Positions 9,569-20,900 of a stretch of 64,000 nt of DNA are shown one piece after another. Made by a program: the position numbers and the translations under genes. Every line of letters starts with the position of its first letter. Position 1 is the first letter of the stretch. The stretch is from Costus lasius (taxonomy: Eukaryota; Streptophyta; Magnoliopsida; Zingiberales; Costaceae): positions 13,608,501 through 13,672,500 of the forward strand of contig CM050447.1 of NCBI GenBank assembly GCA_027563935.2. Direction: 5' to 3'. The notes beneath the pieces are model-generated. The model was not told the origin of the DNA. It saw only the letters and a list, made by a program, of their open reading frames with translations, and did not search any database.

Positions 9569-12157
9569 TTAGATGAAATAGGTTAAATCCTTGGATAGAA
9601 AATCAACAACAGTTACGCTCTTCTTTGGGACGAAGGGACGATCGAAGTTGGGCGTGGGCAGAGCTTTTGGCACAGGCTCTCTTCGAAATCTTTTGATTTC
9701 TTCTTCTTCAAGCTACATATGCGGTCAGGAGTAGAAATGTATTCAGCTACAAGTACGACGGTAGTATATTTCATGGACTCCCATTATTTTTGTACCTTTT
9801 TGCTGCCTTGCTCGCTCCATTTTGATTTGCTCAATGAAGCTCGTACGCTCAGAAACCTGACAAATAATTCTGCAAAAAATCAATCTAACTAACTCGATGC
9901 AACGAAGAAAAGTTCTGCAACAATCTTAAAGTGAGAGCTCTCACATGGACATCAAACTCCGCACGTTTCACTGCATGGACATCGCTGCGAAGAATGAGAT
10001 CTATTGGTTCTGTTGGCTCCTTAGCGGGAGGCTTTTTTGGAATCTACAAATGAACATTATTTATGAAAAGCTGCAATCAGAAACAAACATTGACTTGGAA
10101 ACTGAAAATTTGAAGTCCAAATAAATGGAAGGCCAACCATACTCTTCAACTACTGCCAATTTTCTCTTTATGAAGCAACTTATTTAATGGATAATTGGAC
10201 AATGAGGAAATGCTGCTTAATTAATTCAACAAATCATGTGAGTACCTAACATTTTCTTCATATGCTAAAATGTACCCTACTTTTTGTAAATTGTGACTTT
10301 GTGCACAGTGCAGCCGGTAAAGGAATAGAGCTCCTGTTTCCTTAGAGGGAATTCAAGAAAGAAAAAAAAACACATTAAATCTAGTAAAAAATAATAGATT
10401 CAATGTATTTTCTTTTTTTTTCCTATGGATTTTCTAAAAAAAAACAGGACTAAGGATTTCATGCTTTATGTTACGAAAAATTTTCTACATATCACGTGCT
10501 GTTGACATTAGAGAAACCGAGAATATTTGCCTGTACAATTTGGTTATGAACTTAACTATACTGGAGAAACTAGTCATTTTCTTCATATCCTAATGAGATA
10601 ATCAATATAACAGCTAGTGAAATATAAAATAAGATTCATATGAGTACCTCAAGTTCATCTGTAGTCCACGGGAGACCTTGTGCAATCGGGTTGCGTTTCC
10701 TCTCCTCATCAAATAGCATTTCCTTCACTTTCTTGATGGGCTGTTCTTTGAACTTTCCCCTTTGCTGTCAAGATAAAACAAAAACAACAACTGATAATTC
10801 ATGCAAAATAGTGATCGATTATCACTCAGTCTTCTACATTATTACAATAAGAGATATGATTAAAAGTTTTATCAAAGTTGACCAAGAGAAAACAAAGTAG
10901 GCTATCCAACAGCTGATTCCTATCCAGAAAATTGCTTGATTTTTTTTGTAGGATATTCATCTGCAGAGTTAGAAACGGCTGTACATTTACAGCCAAGAAA
11001 TCGTTTGCGCCATCTTTTTGTTGTTTATAACCTAAATCTTACTAACTGCTATGACATCAATTTCACTTGATCAGATAGGAAGGCTTGATTTCTTGCCTAC
11101 ACATATACTAAGATGAAACTAACTAGAGAGATATGGGTACCTCAGTCCTCAACTTGAAAGGCTGAAGAATTTTCACCTTAAGCCTCTTGTTCCTGCTTCT
11201 TCCTGATGAACTAATGCTCTGCAGTATAGAGTTAGGAATTTTTTGAATAAAGAACAGTTTTGCCAAAAGAATGAAAATGCATAAGCTCATAAGCATGACA
11301 TATCCTCATACAATTCCCCAGCTCGTTCGGCCTTCCTCAGATTCATCGGTTTCACATCTCAATCTGCAAGTATAAGACGAATAATCGTACCACAATCCAG
11401 CAAAATACGCCACTATCCTAAATTAGATTTCTTTTCTTGACTACTTCACCGACCTGTTACCCTTGCTGTTCAGTGAAGAATGTTCAGTGCAATCTCCTTC
11501 CGAATCCTCTACAGTTAGCAACTCCCTCGGAGAAGAAACAGGGGAAAAAGATAAGTCGCTCAACATTGCCTCGGGTCGAAACTGCAACCCTGGCAACGCC
11601 CAATTCACTACCTTTCTCTTGACTTCGCTGCTTTCCCACGCCGCCTCCTTCGGAATGGAGAGAACCCTCTCAAAAGTCTTCACCAAGTACATCACGCGTC
11701 CGGCCCCCTGCTCCGGGACCCCGCTCATGGCCTCCTCCAGGATCAGTCGCCTCATCGCCCTCGCCTTGGAACTCCCTTCCAAATCTTCAATCTCTGGTTT
11801 CTTGTCCAACGATTTCGTCCCACCGTTAGGCGAATAGGCATTCTCCTCTGCAGCAACCACCGCTGGCACTCCTTGAAGGCGTTTCGCAGAATCCAAACCC
11901 TTGTGCAGAGCCGCAAAAGCCTTCTTCTTCTTAGGGGTAACAAATATATTATCTTTGGCGGGGGAAGGTGACGTCTGCGGCCGGACCGGGGTTTTGGGGG
12001 TAACCTTCGTCGACTTCGCTGTCTTAGGTGCAGGAGACCTCCCCGGCCGTCGGCAAGGAGGGGAAACGAGAAGATTGGGATCAAGATTCTCCGAGAGCAT
12101 CGGAATTCCTAAGAATTCGCATCTGGGTCCGTGAGATTTCTTAGCAGGGGTCGCCAT
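9569..12157 (-). CDS. TPX2-family (targeting protein for Xklp2-like) microtubule-associated protein
   Basis: Minus-strand gene with seven exons: 12157-11454, 11363-11312, 11218-11141, 10764-10648, 10043-9945, 9856-9796 and 9712-9569. Exon 1 gives a basic Ser/Pro/Lys-rich N-terminus and a conserved block RVMYLVKTFERVLSIPKE. Exons 3-4 give PFKLRTEQRGKFKEQPIKK and RNPIAQGLPWTTDELE. Exons 5-7 give SDVHAVKRAEFD, RTSFIEQIKMERARQQK and LEEEEIKR...VPKALPTPNFDRPFVPKK, all hallmarks of the plant TPX2 C-terminal domain. Length about 417 aa. Proteins of this family bind spindle microtubules, nucleate them and can activate Aurora kinase. All junctions are phase-consistent except exon 6 to 7: the donor after an A run leaves one extra base relative to LEEEE. 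Either an acceptor inside exon 7 (after TTGAAG) is used or there is a one-base frameshift. The C-terminus after the FDRPF motif is shorter than usual. Confidence 0.87.
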
Positions 12158-12311
12158 TCTTTCGATTTTTTTTTTCTCTCGGACTTCAATATGTCGAAAG
12201 TGGAGAGCAAGAGGAACTGATCGAAGAGAAAAAAAAAGGCGGGCTTTTTAGAGAGAGAGAAGGGGTTTGCGTGAGGATTTAGAACGTTAGGGATTTTGTT
12301 CCGAGCGCCGA

Positions 12312-12322
12312 GCCAACGGCTA
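12312..12322 (+). promoter_or_regulatory. MSA-like element (G2/M) upstream of TPX2-like gene
   Basis: GCCAACGGCTA matches 10 of 11 positions of the plant mitosis-specific activator consensus YCYAACGGYYA, bound by three-repeat MYB factors. It lies about 155 bp upstream of the ATG, in the reverse orientation to the gene. Confidence 0.5.
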
Positions 12323-12338
12323 GTTTTCTCATAGTGGG

Positions 12339-12346
12339 TTGGCGCG
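12339..12346 (+). promoter_or_regulatory. E2F-like site upstream of TPX2-like gene
   Basis: TTGGCGCG resembles the E2F core TTTSGCGC with the first T missing. It sits between two MSA-like motifs. Suggestive only. Confidence 0.3.
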
Positions 12347-12391
12347 TGATGTTTTTGCCAAAAATGGTAAGTAATTACGACGTAATTAATA

Positions 12392-12402
12392 TTGCCGTTG
12401 GA
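12392..12402 (-). promoter_or_regulatory. Second MSA-like element upstream of TPX2-like gene
   Basis: On the gene strand it reads TCCAACGGCAA, 10 of 11 positions of YCYAACGGYYA, about 235 bp before the ATG. Two such motifs close together are typical of plant genes expressed at G2/M. Confidence 0.5.
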
Positions 12403-13084
12403 TTAATAATAAGTTAATCAAAAATTTTCGCTTCATCTTTTTTTATTTTATTTATGAAAAAATTATTCATAATAAGATTACCGTTTGGTTTTGTTTATGT
12501 GATTATATTAAGTTAAAATTTTTAGGTAGTTAACACTTTCTAGATTTTTTATGTGATCATATAATTTTCTTAAAATTTACCTATGTATTGTATACAAATA
12601 TAAATACTAACTTATAAAAAATTTAATATTACATGCGACAATTAACAAATTACCCTAGTTCATAATATAAGAAGAATCCTGCAAATGAACAAAGGAAAGC
12701 AAACAAATTGGGAAGTCCTTACTAGTATCCAATTTTTTACATTAATTTTCTTTTTCGTTATACGCAGGTGGAGGTACATAGCAATAAGTTTATTTATCTC
12801 AAACCAGGATTTTTTTTTTTTGGGGATTTACAGCCATAGAGACACTCTATCATATACAACAGAACAATCAAACGAGTGTCCATGTGGGAACAAAGAAGAA
12901 AAATGAAAAACACACATTTAACTGAGAGCGGATCAGCTTCACAAAAATCCTCACTCAAAACCTGTACGCTTTGCAACTCCAATGTAACTTCATCAAGTTT
13001 CAATCTCTCTCCACACATCGCCTGTACATAAACTTCACCAAGATCCTCCAATTTCACAGATACTAAGGAAACATCAGCAAGGAA

Positions 13085-15667
13085 TCAGGGAACAGCCACC
13101 ACTGGAGCTACTTTGTTTTCTTGAAGGGAGATGACAGTTTCAAACGCACCAACCAAGGCTTTAACCTTACTTTTCCTAGATTCAGCCAGCCTGATTGCAG
13201 TCTCCTCGATCATATTATTGAACAAACCTTTCTCGTCTTTCTTGTTATCGACATCTTTGTGTCGCAAAACAACATTAATGGGCTTCGGGGGAGAAGCACC
13301 TGATCCTCGAGCATCTGACACTGTCCTATTATTGATGCTCCGGATCTCTATTTCTTTAGCAATGTGGTTGCTGCCAACCATTTTTACCCGCCTGAATCTG
13401 AGTCTTACTGGGGGAGTATTGTTCTCTGGCTGAATACTAATTACCTTACCTCTGCTGAAATTTAACTTGAAAGATGATCCGATTTTATCTCCTGAGTTAA
13501 CATCGGCAATTCTGTCTCTTCCCTTTTTGAACTCCTCTTTGGGCATATCTATAACATCTATATGGGTTCTCTGAATCTGAGGCACCTCGCTATGAAAAGC
13601 ATGTTCAATAGCCCTATTAAATCGAGATCCAGATTCTTCATATTCTTTCTTATCTGGAGATAACCTGAGTTTCCTGAGTTTTTGCCTTAAGGCTTTGAGA
13701 TCGATCTTCTCCAGATCAGGCTCGGGGGTACGGATAGTTCTCTTCCCCTTGACACTAAATCTTCCAGCCTTTGTTTGATCGACAGAAGGTAATACTTTTT
13801 GGTTCTTTCTCAACTTAATGCTTGGGACCCTAGTGAACTGAGTGGATGGAGGAGCTGACAGTCGCTCAAAAACTCTCTCACTAACACCATTCAACTTATT
13901 TGAAACCCTGATTATCTTATCCTGATTCCTTTGACCGCTTGATCCTTTAGAATAAATAGATGGAGATGGAGACGGAGATGGAGACGGAGATGGAGATGGA
14001 GATGGAGATGAAGAATTCACCAACCTTTTCTTTAGATTTAAAGTTGATGCAGATTTGTTGGTTCCTTTAATTGTCTTGGAAGAGGATAAACTTGGCCACT
14101 TTATTACTTTGGGAGCAACAGATGCTGTGGAACTACTGAAGGATCTTTGCTTAGTTTCCATCCAGACTAGGTTCATTGTTTTCCTAGGTGCAATGTTTTT
14201 CTTGACAAATTTTGGCCCCTGAGAAGCATCTTGTTCTTGTTTCATGACTTTTCGTCTCTCAGTGACTGCAGTTTCCTTAATTCCATTCTTCAGCTTGTTC
14301 ATCTCTCTTTTTCCTTTGTCATATTTGCCTGAACTCTTCAGCTTGATGCGTGTATTGGAGAATCCTTCTTGATCAGATGGTCTGTCCACAGAAGATGCCA
14401 GAATTTTTTGCATCATTCCAGTCTTCAGTTTCATGTCAAAACCTTCTTTGGATGCCAATTCTGGCCGTCCTGCAGGTTGGAGCTTACCAGATGTTTTAAT
14501 CTTCATGCCAAAACCTTCTTTGGATACCAATTCTGCCCGTCCTGCTGGTTTGAGCTTACCAGATGTCTTAATCTTCATGCCAAAACCTTCTTTGGATGCC
14601 AATTCTGCCCGTCCTGCAGGTTTGAGCTTAGCAGATGTTTTAATCTTGTGATTAATCAATTTTACACTTGAAGGTCCCTCAGATGATCTAGGAAGAGGTG
14701 TCATCTTGATGCCTTCTGGTTCCTTTGAAGGATCCTCTTCTCCCTTGGATGTTTGACACTCATCAAACATTGTGTCATTGGTGATTGGAGATGCAGTTTT
14801 CAACTCCATCCTTAAATGCTCTACTGAAAGTAGATCTGATGGATTGGCCCCTTTACAATCGGGAGAAGCAACGTTTTCCTCCATTGTTGATGAGACCACA
14901 AATTTTACGCTGACAGGTTTCTCGGGTGATCCACCAGCCTTAGTAGTGGGTACAAGCCCACTAATGTCGACGTCATTCTGTGTCTCTGGTCTGTCAACTT
15001 TCAAGGTTACATGTACATGGGATAATCCTGTGGTTGAGCAACACAAGTTGGGCACATCAGTAGCAATGTCCAAATATTCCTTTGAAGATTGTTCATTTGC
15101 AACTGCAACTGAATGCTCAAGTGATGCATCATTTGTTCGGACGTTTGGTTTTGTTTTAAGCTTCCAGCTTGAGGGTTCCTCACCATATTCTGCTTCTAGA
15201 GCGGTAGTGGTAACTGCAGCATGAATAAACTTCTCAGGTGCAAGACCTATTTGTTCATTGAGTTCAAGCTCATTACTGAGTACATCATGTGAATAACTTG
15301 TCGTTGGCCTCAGCTCAGGTTTTTGACTTCTCCGTTGTGCTGTCACGAGCGCTGTTTTCTGCTTCCTCTGTTGTATAAATATGAAATTTGATTGATTCTG
15401 TTTTCCATTTGGAAACTGGTTATTGCGTAAGAACCTCAGCAAAAAGGAATGCTTTTTCTCATCTTGTTGATCATGCTTAAAGCAGTATTTACAAAGATCA
15501 TGGCAAGAAGCCAGATGAGGTCTTAAATAACGAGGAAGAAGCTTCTCATTACCACTATCTGAAGGAAATTGTGAAGTAACAGCATTTAGTATCACTGTTC
15601 TATTTTCCGTTGTTTCTCTTTTCTCTAATATCCCAGAGGTTAGAGAGATAACGGTCTTTTCAGTCAT
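13085..15667 (-). CDS. Plant calmodulin-binding domain protein
   Basis: Single uninterrupted coding exon of 860 aa. Near residues 44-65 is the conserved motif PRYLRPHLASCHDLCKYCFK, found near the N-terminus of plant calmodulin-binding proteins. Residues about 338-415 hold three tandem copies of a unit K(I/L)KTSGKLKPAGRAEL.SKEGFGM. Residues about 551-571 are an (SP)n run. The C-terminus (about 745-855) is the plant CaM-binding domain, with NFSRGKVISIQPEN, RLRFRRVKMVG, a VVLRHKDVDNKKDEKGLFNN block and the terminal helix SRKSKVKALVGAFETVISLQ. The protein is basic and largely disordered outside these. Family members bind calcium-calmodulin; some act in defence signalling. Start: first ATG of the frame, with a likely 5' UTR acceptor TTTTCTGCAG just upstream at 15700-15709. 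Confidence 0.9.
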   Translation of the reverse strand: MTEKTVISLTSGILEKRETTENRTVILNAVTSQFPSDSGNEKLLPRYLRPHLASCHDLCKYCFKHDQQDEKKHSFLLRFLRNNQFPNGKQNQSNFIFIQQRKQKTALVTAQRRSQKPELRPTTSYSHDVLSNELELNEQIGLAPEKFIHAAVTTTALEAEYGEEPSSWKLKTKPNVRTNDASLEHSVAVANEQSSKEYLDIATDVPNLCCSTTGLSHVHVTLKVDRPETQNDVDISGLVPTTKAGGSPEKPVSVKFVVSSTMEENVASPDCKGANPSDLLSVEHLRMELKTASPITNDTMFDECQTSKGEEDPSKEPEGIKMTPLPRSSEGPSSVKLINHKIKTSAKLKPAGRAELASKEGFGMKIKTSGKLKPAGRAELVSKEGFGMKIKTSGKLQPAGRPELASKEGFDMKLKTGMMQKILASSVDRPSDQEGFSNTRIKLKSSGKYDKGKREMNKLKNGIKETAVTERRKVMKQEQDASQGPKFVKKNIAPRKTMNLVWMETKQRSFSSSTASVAPKVIKWPSLSSSKTIKGTNKSASTLNLKKRLVNSSSPSPSPSPSPSPSPSPSIYSKGSSGQRNQDKIIRVSNKLNGVSERVFERLSAPPSTQFTRVPSIKLRKNQKVLPSVDQTKAGRFSVKGKRTIRTPEPDLEKIDLKALRQKLRKLRLSPDKKEYEESGSRFNRAIEHAFHSEVPQIQRTHIDVIDMPKEEFKKGRDRIADVNSGDKIGSSFKLNFSRGKVISIQPENNTPPVRLRFRRVKMVGSNHIAKEIEIRSINNRTVSDARGSGASPPKPINVVLRHKDVDNKKDEKGLFNNMIEETAIRLAESRKSKVKALVGAFETVISLQENKVAPVVAVP
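13955..14015 (-). repeat. Hexanucleotide-like microsatellite encoding (Ser-Pro)n
   Basis: Imperfect GGAGAT/GGAGAC repeats on the plus strand encode about ten Ser-Pro dipeptides in the minus-strand calmodulin-binding protein. Length polymorphism is likely. Confidence 0.9.
14425..14655 (-). repeat. In-frame tandem repeat in the calmodulin-binding gene
   Basis: Three units of about 72-75 bp (near 14640, 14565 and 14490) encode KIKTS.KLKPAGR.EL.SKEGF.M. The copies differ by few substitutions, indicating recent expansion. Confidence 0.85.
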
Positions 15668-17959
15668 TTGAATAATAAATATGGCTCCGATCTTTTATTC
15701 TGCAGAAAAGTAAGCAAGAAAGTAAGTGCGCAATAAGCATAGGATGGTACTATAAATCTAAAAGACAAACTGAGATAGAATTATAGTACGTAACTGGAGA
15801 AATTAACATTGGTTCTCTCGACTATATAAACAAAAATCATTTAGAGTAATGACCAAAATATGTGACTCTCCTTTTCACTACATTTCTCTCCTTTCTAATA
15901 CTTGCTACACCAAAGTTGCAAAAATATCATTTGGATATATGAATTCTGGTTTCAATACAAATGACAGGATATCAGGTAGAAAAGGTTATTCATTTGGGAC
16001 ATGCATTGACTGGCATGTAATTGATAATTCAATTCGAATCTACAGAACAAAAAACGTTGTGGAAGCAAACAAATCATGCAACAAAACGACCCAGTTTCAT
16101 AAGGATTTGAACAAATTAACACAGGCACGATTTAATTGAAATGGAGGCCATCGTCGACTGACCCGGGAATATTCTCTAATCTTTATAATGTTTTTTTAAG
16201 AGAAGAAACCATCTGTCTGGAACACTTTTGCATTATGCAACAGTTTGCCTTTGGAGACACCAAAGCAGAACAGATAAGAATTTTTCATATGAAGTATATG
16301 GCAACTGTTTACTTTGGGAAGCGCTAGTGCAAAACAAACATGCAACTCTTTATTTTTTCATTTTACCAACAATCGATTACTTATGTTCTGTTACGAGTAG
16401 CAAGAACAGACATCAACATGAATACTAGATGTTGTATATTATATGACTGCTCAAAGTTCGTAACCCTTGATTGGATTATAGAACGACAACTACAAACAAG
16501 CACGCATGCATCAAATGATATATTCTCCCAAGACCACAGTCCATTCTTTCACAAATCATGCAACATAGTAGGAAGATTTCTAAAGTACATGAAAATCACT
16601 ACAACAAAAATCTTGATTTACAAGAAGTTCACCTAAATTTCGTTAGACGTAGGTTATTCGAAATTGAAAGAAAAAAAATATATAATTTAAGATGAATATA
16701 TCTTTCGATCAACTGTGCAATCTGTTCTTAAGGAAAACAAAGCTCGAATATCATCATGAACATAATTGTACTTCTTGAAAAGCGCAATAGTTTTGTTCCC
16801 AAACTCAGATGCTACAGTCGATTTTCATATCTTAAATAGCTCGGATGAATTACTTGACGTGAACAAAAAAAAACCATTGCTTTTGTTTATTGAATTCTTC
16901 TATCTCATATCCACATAATGCAACAGCAACCGCAGAACGCAACTATTTGCGATCATGCTATATGATATAAAAATGACAAAACAAGAGTATGCAAAATCGA
17001 TTAGGATCAGAACTTCACGCAAATTATTAGTACAAACCTACAGAACAGTGAAATCTAATAAAAACACAAGGAACGCCTACTAATACATTGCAAATAAAAA
17101 CCACAGAGCACGATCAATTGAAGAGGCATTTGATATTTCAACAAAAACCACAGCCAATCAACCATAACAACAAAAAGAAAGAAGCAGCCATCAGAGCATA
17201 GAATGATCAAGGATAGAACGTACAGCAAAAATCGTGCAGTAGCTTCCGGAAACCCAAGGAGCAAAATAAACCACGCAGCGCCCGCGATCGTGCTAGGAGT
17301 TGTTGGGCCGGATGATAACAAGAAGCGATCAATGTCCGATCGAGGCGGCGCCTTTTAGGGATTCCCGTGCGGCAGAAAGGGAGCGGAGCTAATCAAGATC
17401 CAACTTCTCCGGCCGGCGATCTCGCGGAGGGCGATTGCGTTTCCGGCGGATTCGCGCGTACGCGTGCGCGTGCAGAGTCTAGGCTGCAGGCGGGAGAGAT
17501 GGAAAGAGGAAGAAAAGCTAAAGCGAGACCGGGACAGCAGAGGGTCCCACGCGACAACCCTCCCCTCCAGAGAGACGGTAGGGGATTGGGGAGGGGAATT
17601 TAACGCCCTCCTCCGCGTGCTAATTAAGGGGTGGGTGTGAGGGTAGGAGGATACCATTCGTACCCAATTAACGCGGCACTTGAAGCAAGCTGAAGGGAAA
17701 TGGCCCCACCAGGCCACCACGGCGAGTGATTAGGTAGCAGTTGTTGGCTTGTTGCTGTTGTAATGTTATGTCCTCTGTAATATTTATTTTTATTTTTTCC
17801 TTTTTAATATATTAATTTTCGATTTTTAGCTGTTTATTGCTATAATTATTGGCTTATTGCTTAAAAAACTTTTATTGTTTAAAACTAACCTCCTTATAAA
17901 CCCTAGAAGGGCGTTAGAAGTTAGAACTTAGAACTGCCCAAGGATTCAATTCCCGAGAA
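15668..17959. other. Divergent upstream region of calmodulin-binding gene and gankyrin-like gene
   Basis: An acceptor-like TTTTCTGCAG precedes the calmodulin-binding ATG by about 33 bp, implying a 5' UTR intron. A GC-rich block at about 17220-17610 fits the first untranslated exon and start of that minus-strand gene. AT-rich sequence between them would be the intron. The frames inside (for example plus 15849-16139) show no protein features. Upstream of the gankyrin-like ATG, AAACCCTAG at 17898-17906 resembles a telo-box. Confidence 0.45.
17898..17906 (+). promoter_or_regulatory. Telo-box-like motif before gankyrin-like gene
   Basis: AAACCCTAG differs by one base from the plant telo-box AAACCCTAA and lies 54 bp before the ATG. 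Such motifs are common in the 5' regions of plant translation and proteasome genes. Confidence 0.35.
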
Positions 17960-20900
17960 ATGGCGACGAGCAACGATTTGCCGAAGCCGGAAGAGCTCTT
18001 TCAAGCCGCCGAGAATGGAGAACTCGCCCTTTTCGCCTCTCTTTCCGAGCAAGCTCTCGGCAGGGCCCGGTTGCTGAGGAACGAAGATGGCCGATCCCTA
18101 CTCCACGTTGCCGCCGCCTCCGGCCGCGCCAAGGCGAGGCCTCCAAAACTAGCTTCATTAATATTTAAAAGCAAGTTATTTGTTAAACAGATCCCTCGAT
18201 CGTCGGGCTTAGCAATCTATTTTAATCGTCTGTTTGACGAGCTTTTCTCGGTTTAACTTGGTTTTGAGGGCTTTGGGATTATTGCTCAAATAGGTAGTTG
18301 ATATCTTGTCGACTGCTGATCCATCGGTTAGTGGAGTTAACAGTAAGGATGAAGAAGGTTGGGCACCAATTCACTCCGCTGCCAGCATTGGGAATGCGGA
18401 GATTGTCGAAATCTTACTCAGTAGAGGTCAGTGTAAATCGAAATTTCCTTCTAGTTTCAAGTTAACGATCTGCCAGAGCTATCATGGTCACAAATAGCTT
18501 GTCTATCTAGGCAGTTTAGCTTCTTAGTTTGTTCATTCACTTATCAACTTGAGAAATTAACTATTTCTTTATTAATCACTTCTTGTGGCCTCAGAGAAGA
18601 TTATTTGGTAATCATATTGATTTCTTGAATCTCACACTATGTGGGCCCACGCCAGTATCGTCTAACTTGCTGGGAGGCAAATTTATTGTCAATTTGAGAA
18701 GTAATTCAAGATGCATTTTGGGCGTTTGTTTCTATTACTTTTAGTTCACGACGCATTGTTGCAATTTTATTACCAACGACTCGGTCACAAGTAGCTTATC
18801 TATGTAGGCAGTTTAGCTTCTTGGTATATATGCATTTACGTATCAGCTTGAGAAATTCACTATTTCCTTATTAATCACTTATTCTTTGCGAGCCTCTAAG
18901 AAGATTATTTGGTAAGCATATTGATTTCTTGGATCTTACACTATGTGGGCCTATGCCAGTATTGTCTGACTGCATTTCTGGTAGCTTTTTTTCCTACCGT
19001 CTTGTAGGCAAATTTACGGTGAATTTGAGAAGTAACTTAAGATGCATTTATTACCAACAGAGTGTTGAATCATATCAACTAATTATTGTTATACCTTTTG
19101 TGTTTAAGAGATTTTTCTTTGATTATTAGCTTTATGCTTCCAGCAAGTTAACTTTAGAAAACATTAAATACTGATCAGTTTCATCTTCCAGTATCTTGAC
19201 CTGGAAATGAGGTTGGTTATGTGGATTCTGATTTGTAGATTTCCGTAGTTCATTCTTTCCTGATTGAACTTTCATTATTTCGTGAGCTTTTCCATGGTTA
19301 TCCACATCTTTCTCATTTTAAGACGTGCAAAAGACTTATGTTTCTATATTTGATTTCTCACTGCAGCAAGGAATTAGAAACCGGTTTGTACCGATACAAG
19401 ATTGATATTGCTTATAGTTAAACATATATATTTTATACTGGCTGGTACCCCTACGAACTAGTCTAAGCATGGACTGATGCACCTGTATAAACTGGTATCC
19501 TGAACCTTGCACTGTAGTTTCCTTATTGCTGGAATTGAATTTAATATGCTGGTAGTGTCTTCTCACTGTCTCCTAGATGTTGATGCTAAGGTTTTGAATA
19601 TTGGTTTGCATCAATGTAACAGCATTTAACTGGAATTGTACAGTTTGGTATTTTGGTTGCGGCAAGAAAATGAGAGCTTATATTATATTCTGTTGCTAGT
19701 TGTATGAGCAAAACATAAAATCCGAAATAAATCTTGCATTATGTAGATACCATTATACCTATGCGCAGACATTTATTGAAATAAACTTTTGCATGCCTGA
19801 ACTGACCATATATAATTTATTTTAGATTTTTAGCCTTGTAGGAAAGGTATCAAATGCTGTTTAGTTGATGAAAATAATCTAATACCTATCTGTGAGTAGT
19901 TTGAAGAAATTGAGATATGGCTTTGTTTATTTTGTGTAATCATAGAAATGGTATCCAAACCATGCTGAAGTTTCATTTTGGTACCTGAACTATTTTAATT
20001 TTAATTTGGTAAGGAGCTGTTATTTGTATTTCAAGTAAGTACCTTTACTGTTTTTCACTACTTGAATGCCACTTAACAGCTGTCTCGAGGCAAAACACTA
20101 AGAATATACTTACAATTGCTATTTTTGTTCCATATTACCACATGGTGATCTATATTGCACTTGTGCCTACAAGGCAACAAACGTGGCAACCAAACATGCA
20201 CCGAGTTGCCAAATTGATTTCTATGTTAACCAATGAGCAAACGACCAAAAACAAAAAATACTACGAAGGCTATGCGTGCACAAGTTACACATGGCATGTG
20301 GCACTTACATTATTTCTTGATGGTCTACCATGTGGAAATTGAGTGTCATTCCATCAGTGAAAACTAAGAGGTATTTGTTTTTGCCTTCTTGGGGAAAATA
20401 GTCCAATAGTTTATATGATTTTCAAAAAGTAAATTTCTGGTACTGTTCCTCGTTACTTCTATGATATCAGGAAATCTACTGATACGATAACTTTCATGTT
20501 AGAATGGTACAATTCTGCAACTTTGGCTTGTAATTGTCAAAAATATATTTCCATTTGAACCTAAATCCAAGGTTTTTATTTTTGCTTCGTATTTGTGGAC
20601 TAATCATATCTCGAACTGATACATACTGGGTGCATTATATGTATGAAATAAGAGATCCACCTAAACAGGCTTACTGCTAGGTGCTAGGTGCAGACCAAGA
20701 TCAAAAAATCTTGCCTAAATCTAACACTTGACAATATTTTTTTATTAACAGGAGCTGATGCGAATTTAGCTAATGATGGAGGACGCACTGCTCTTCATTA
20801 TGCTGCAAGTAAGGGATGGACAAAAATTGCTGAAATTCTAATAGCCCATGGAGCAAAGATAACTAAGAAAGACAAGGTCTATTCGGTTTTTCACATTTGC

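Larger units (their letters stand above)
12158..13084. other. TPX2-like promoter and 3' flank of the calmodulin-binding gene
   Basis: The first 250 bp hold the promoter motifs listed separately and a pyrimidine/purine-rich leader (GAGAGAGAGA near 12252). From about 12400 to 12790 it is AT-rich. About 12790-13084 is probably the 3' UTR of the minus-strand calmodulin-binding gene; an open frame there (minus 13057-12794) has no recognisable domain. Confidence 0.5.

Noticed and set aside
12794..13057. 87-aa minus frame with coding-like KLEDLGEVYVQAMCGERLKL
   Set aside because: It lies directly after the calmodulin-binding stop codon and is most likely 3' UTR; no domain or splice support.
14369..15224. 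Plus-strand frames of 72-150 aa opposite the calmodulin-binding gene
   Set aside because: Antisense reading of a conserved gene on the minus strand, including its repeat.
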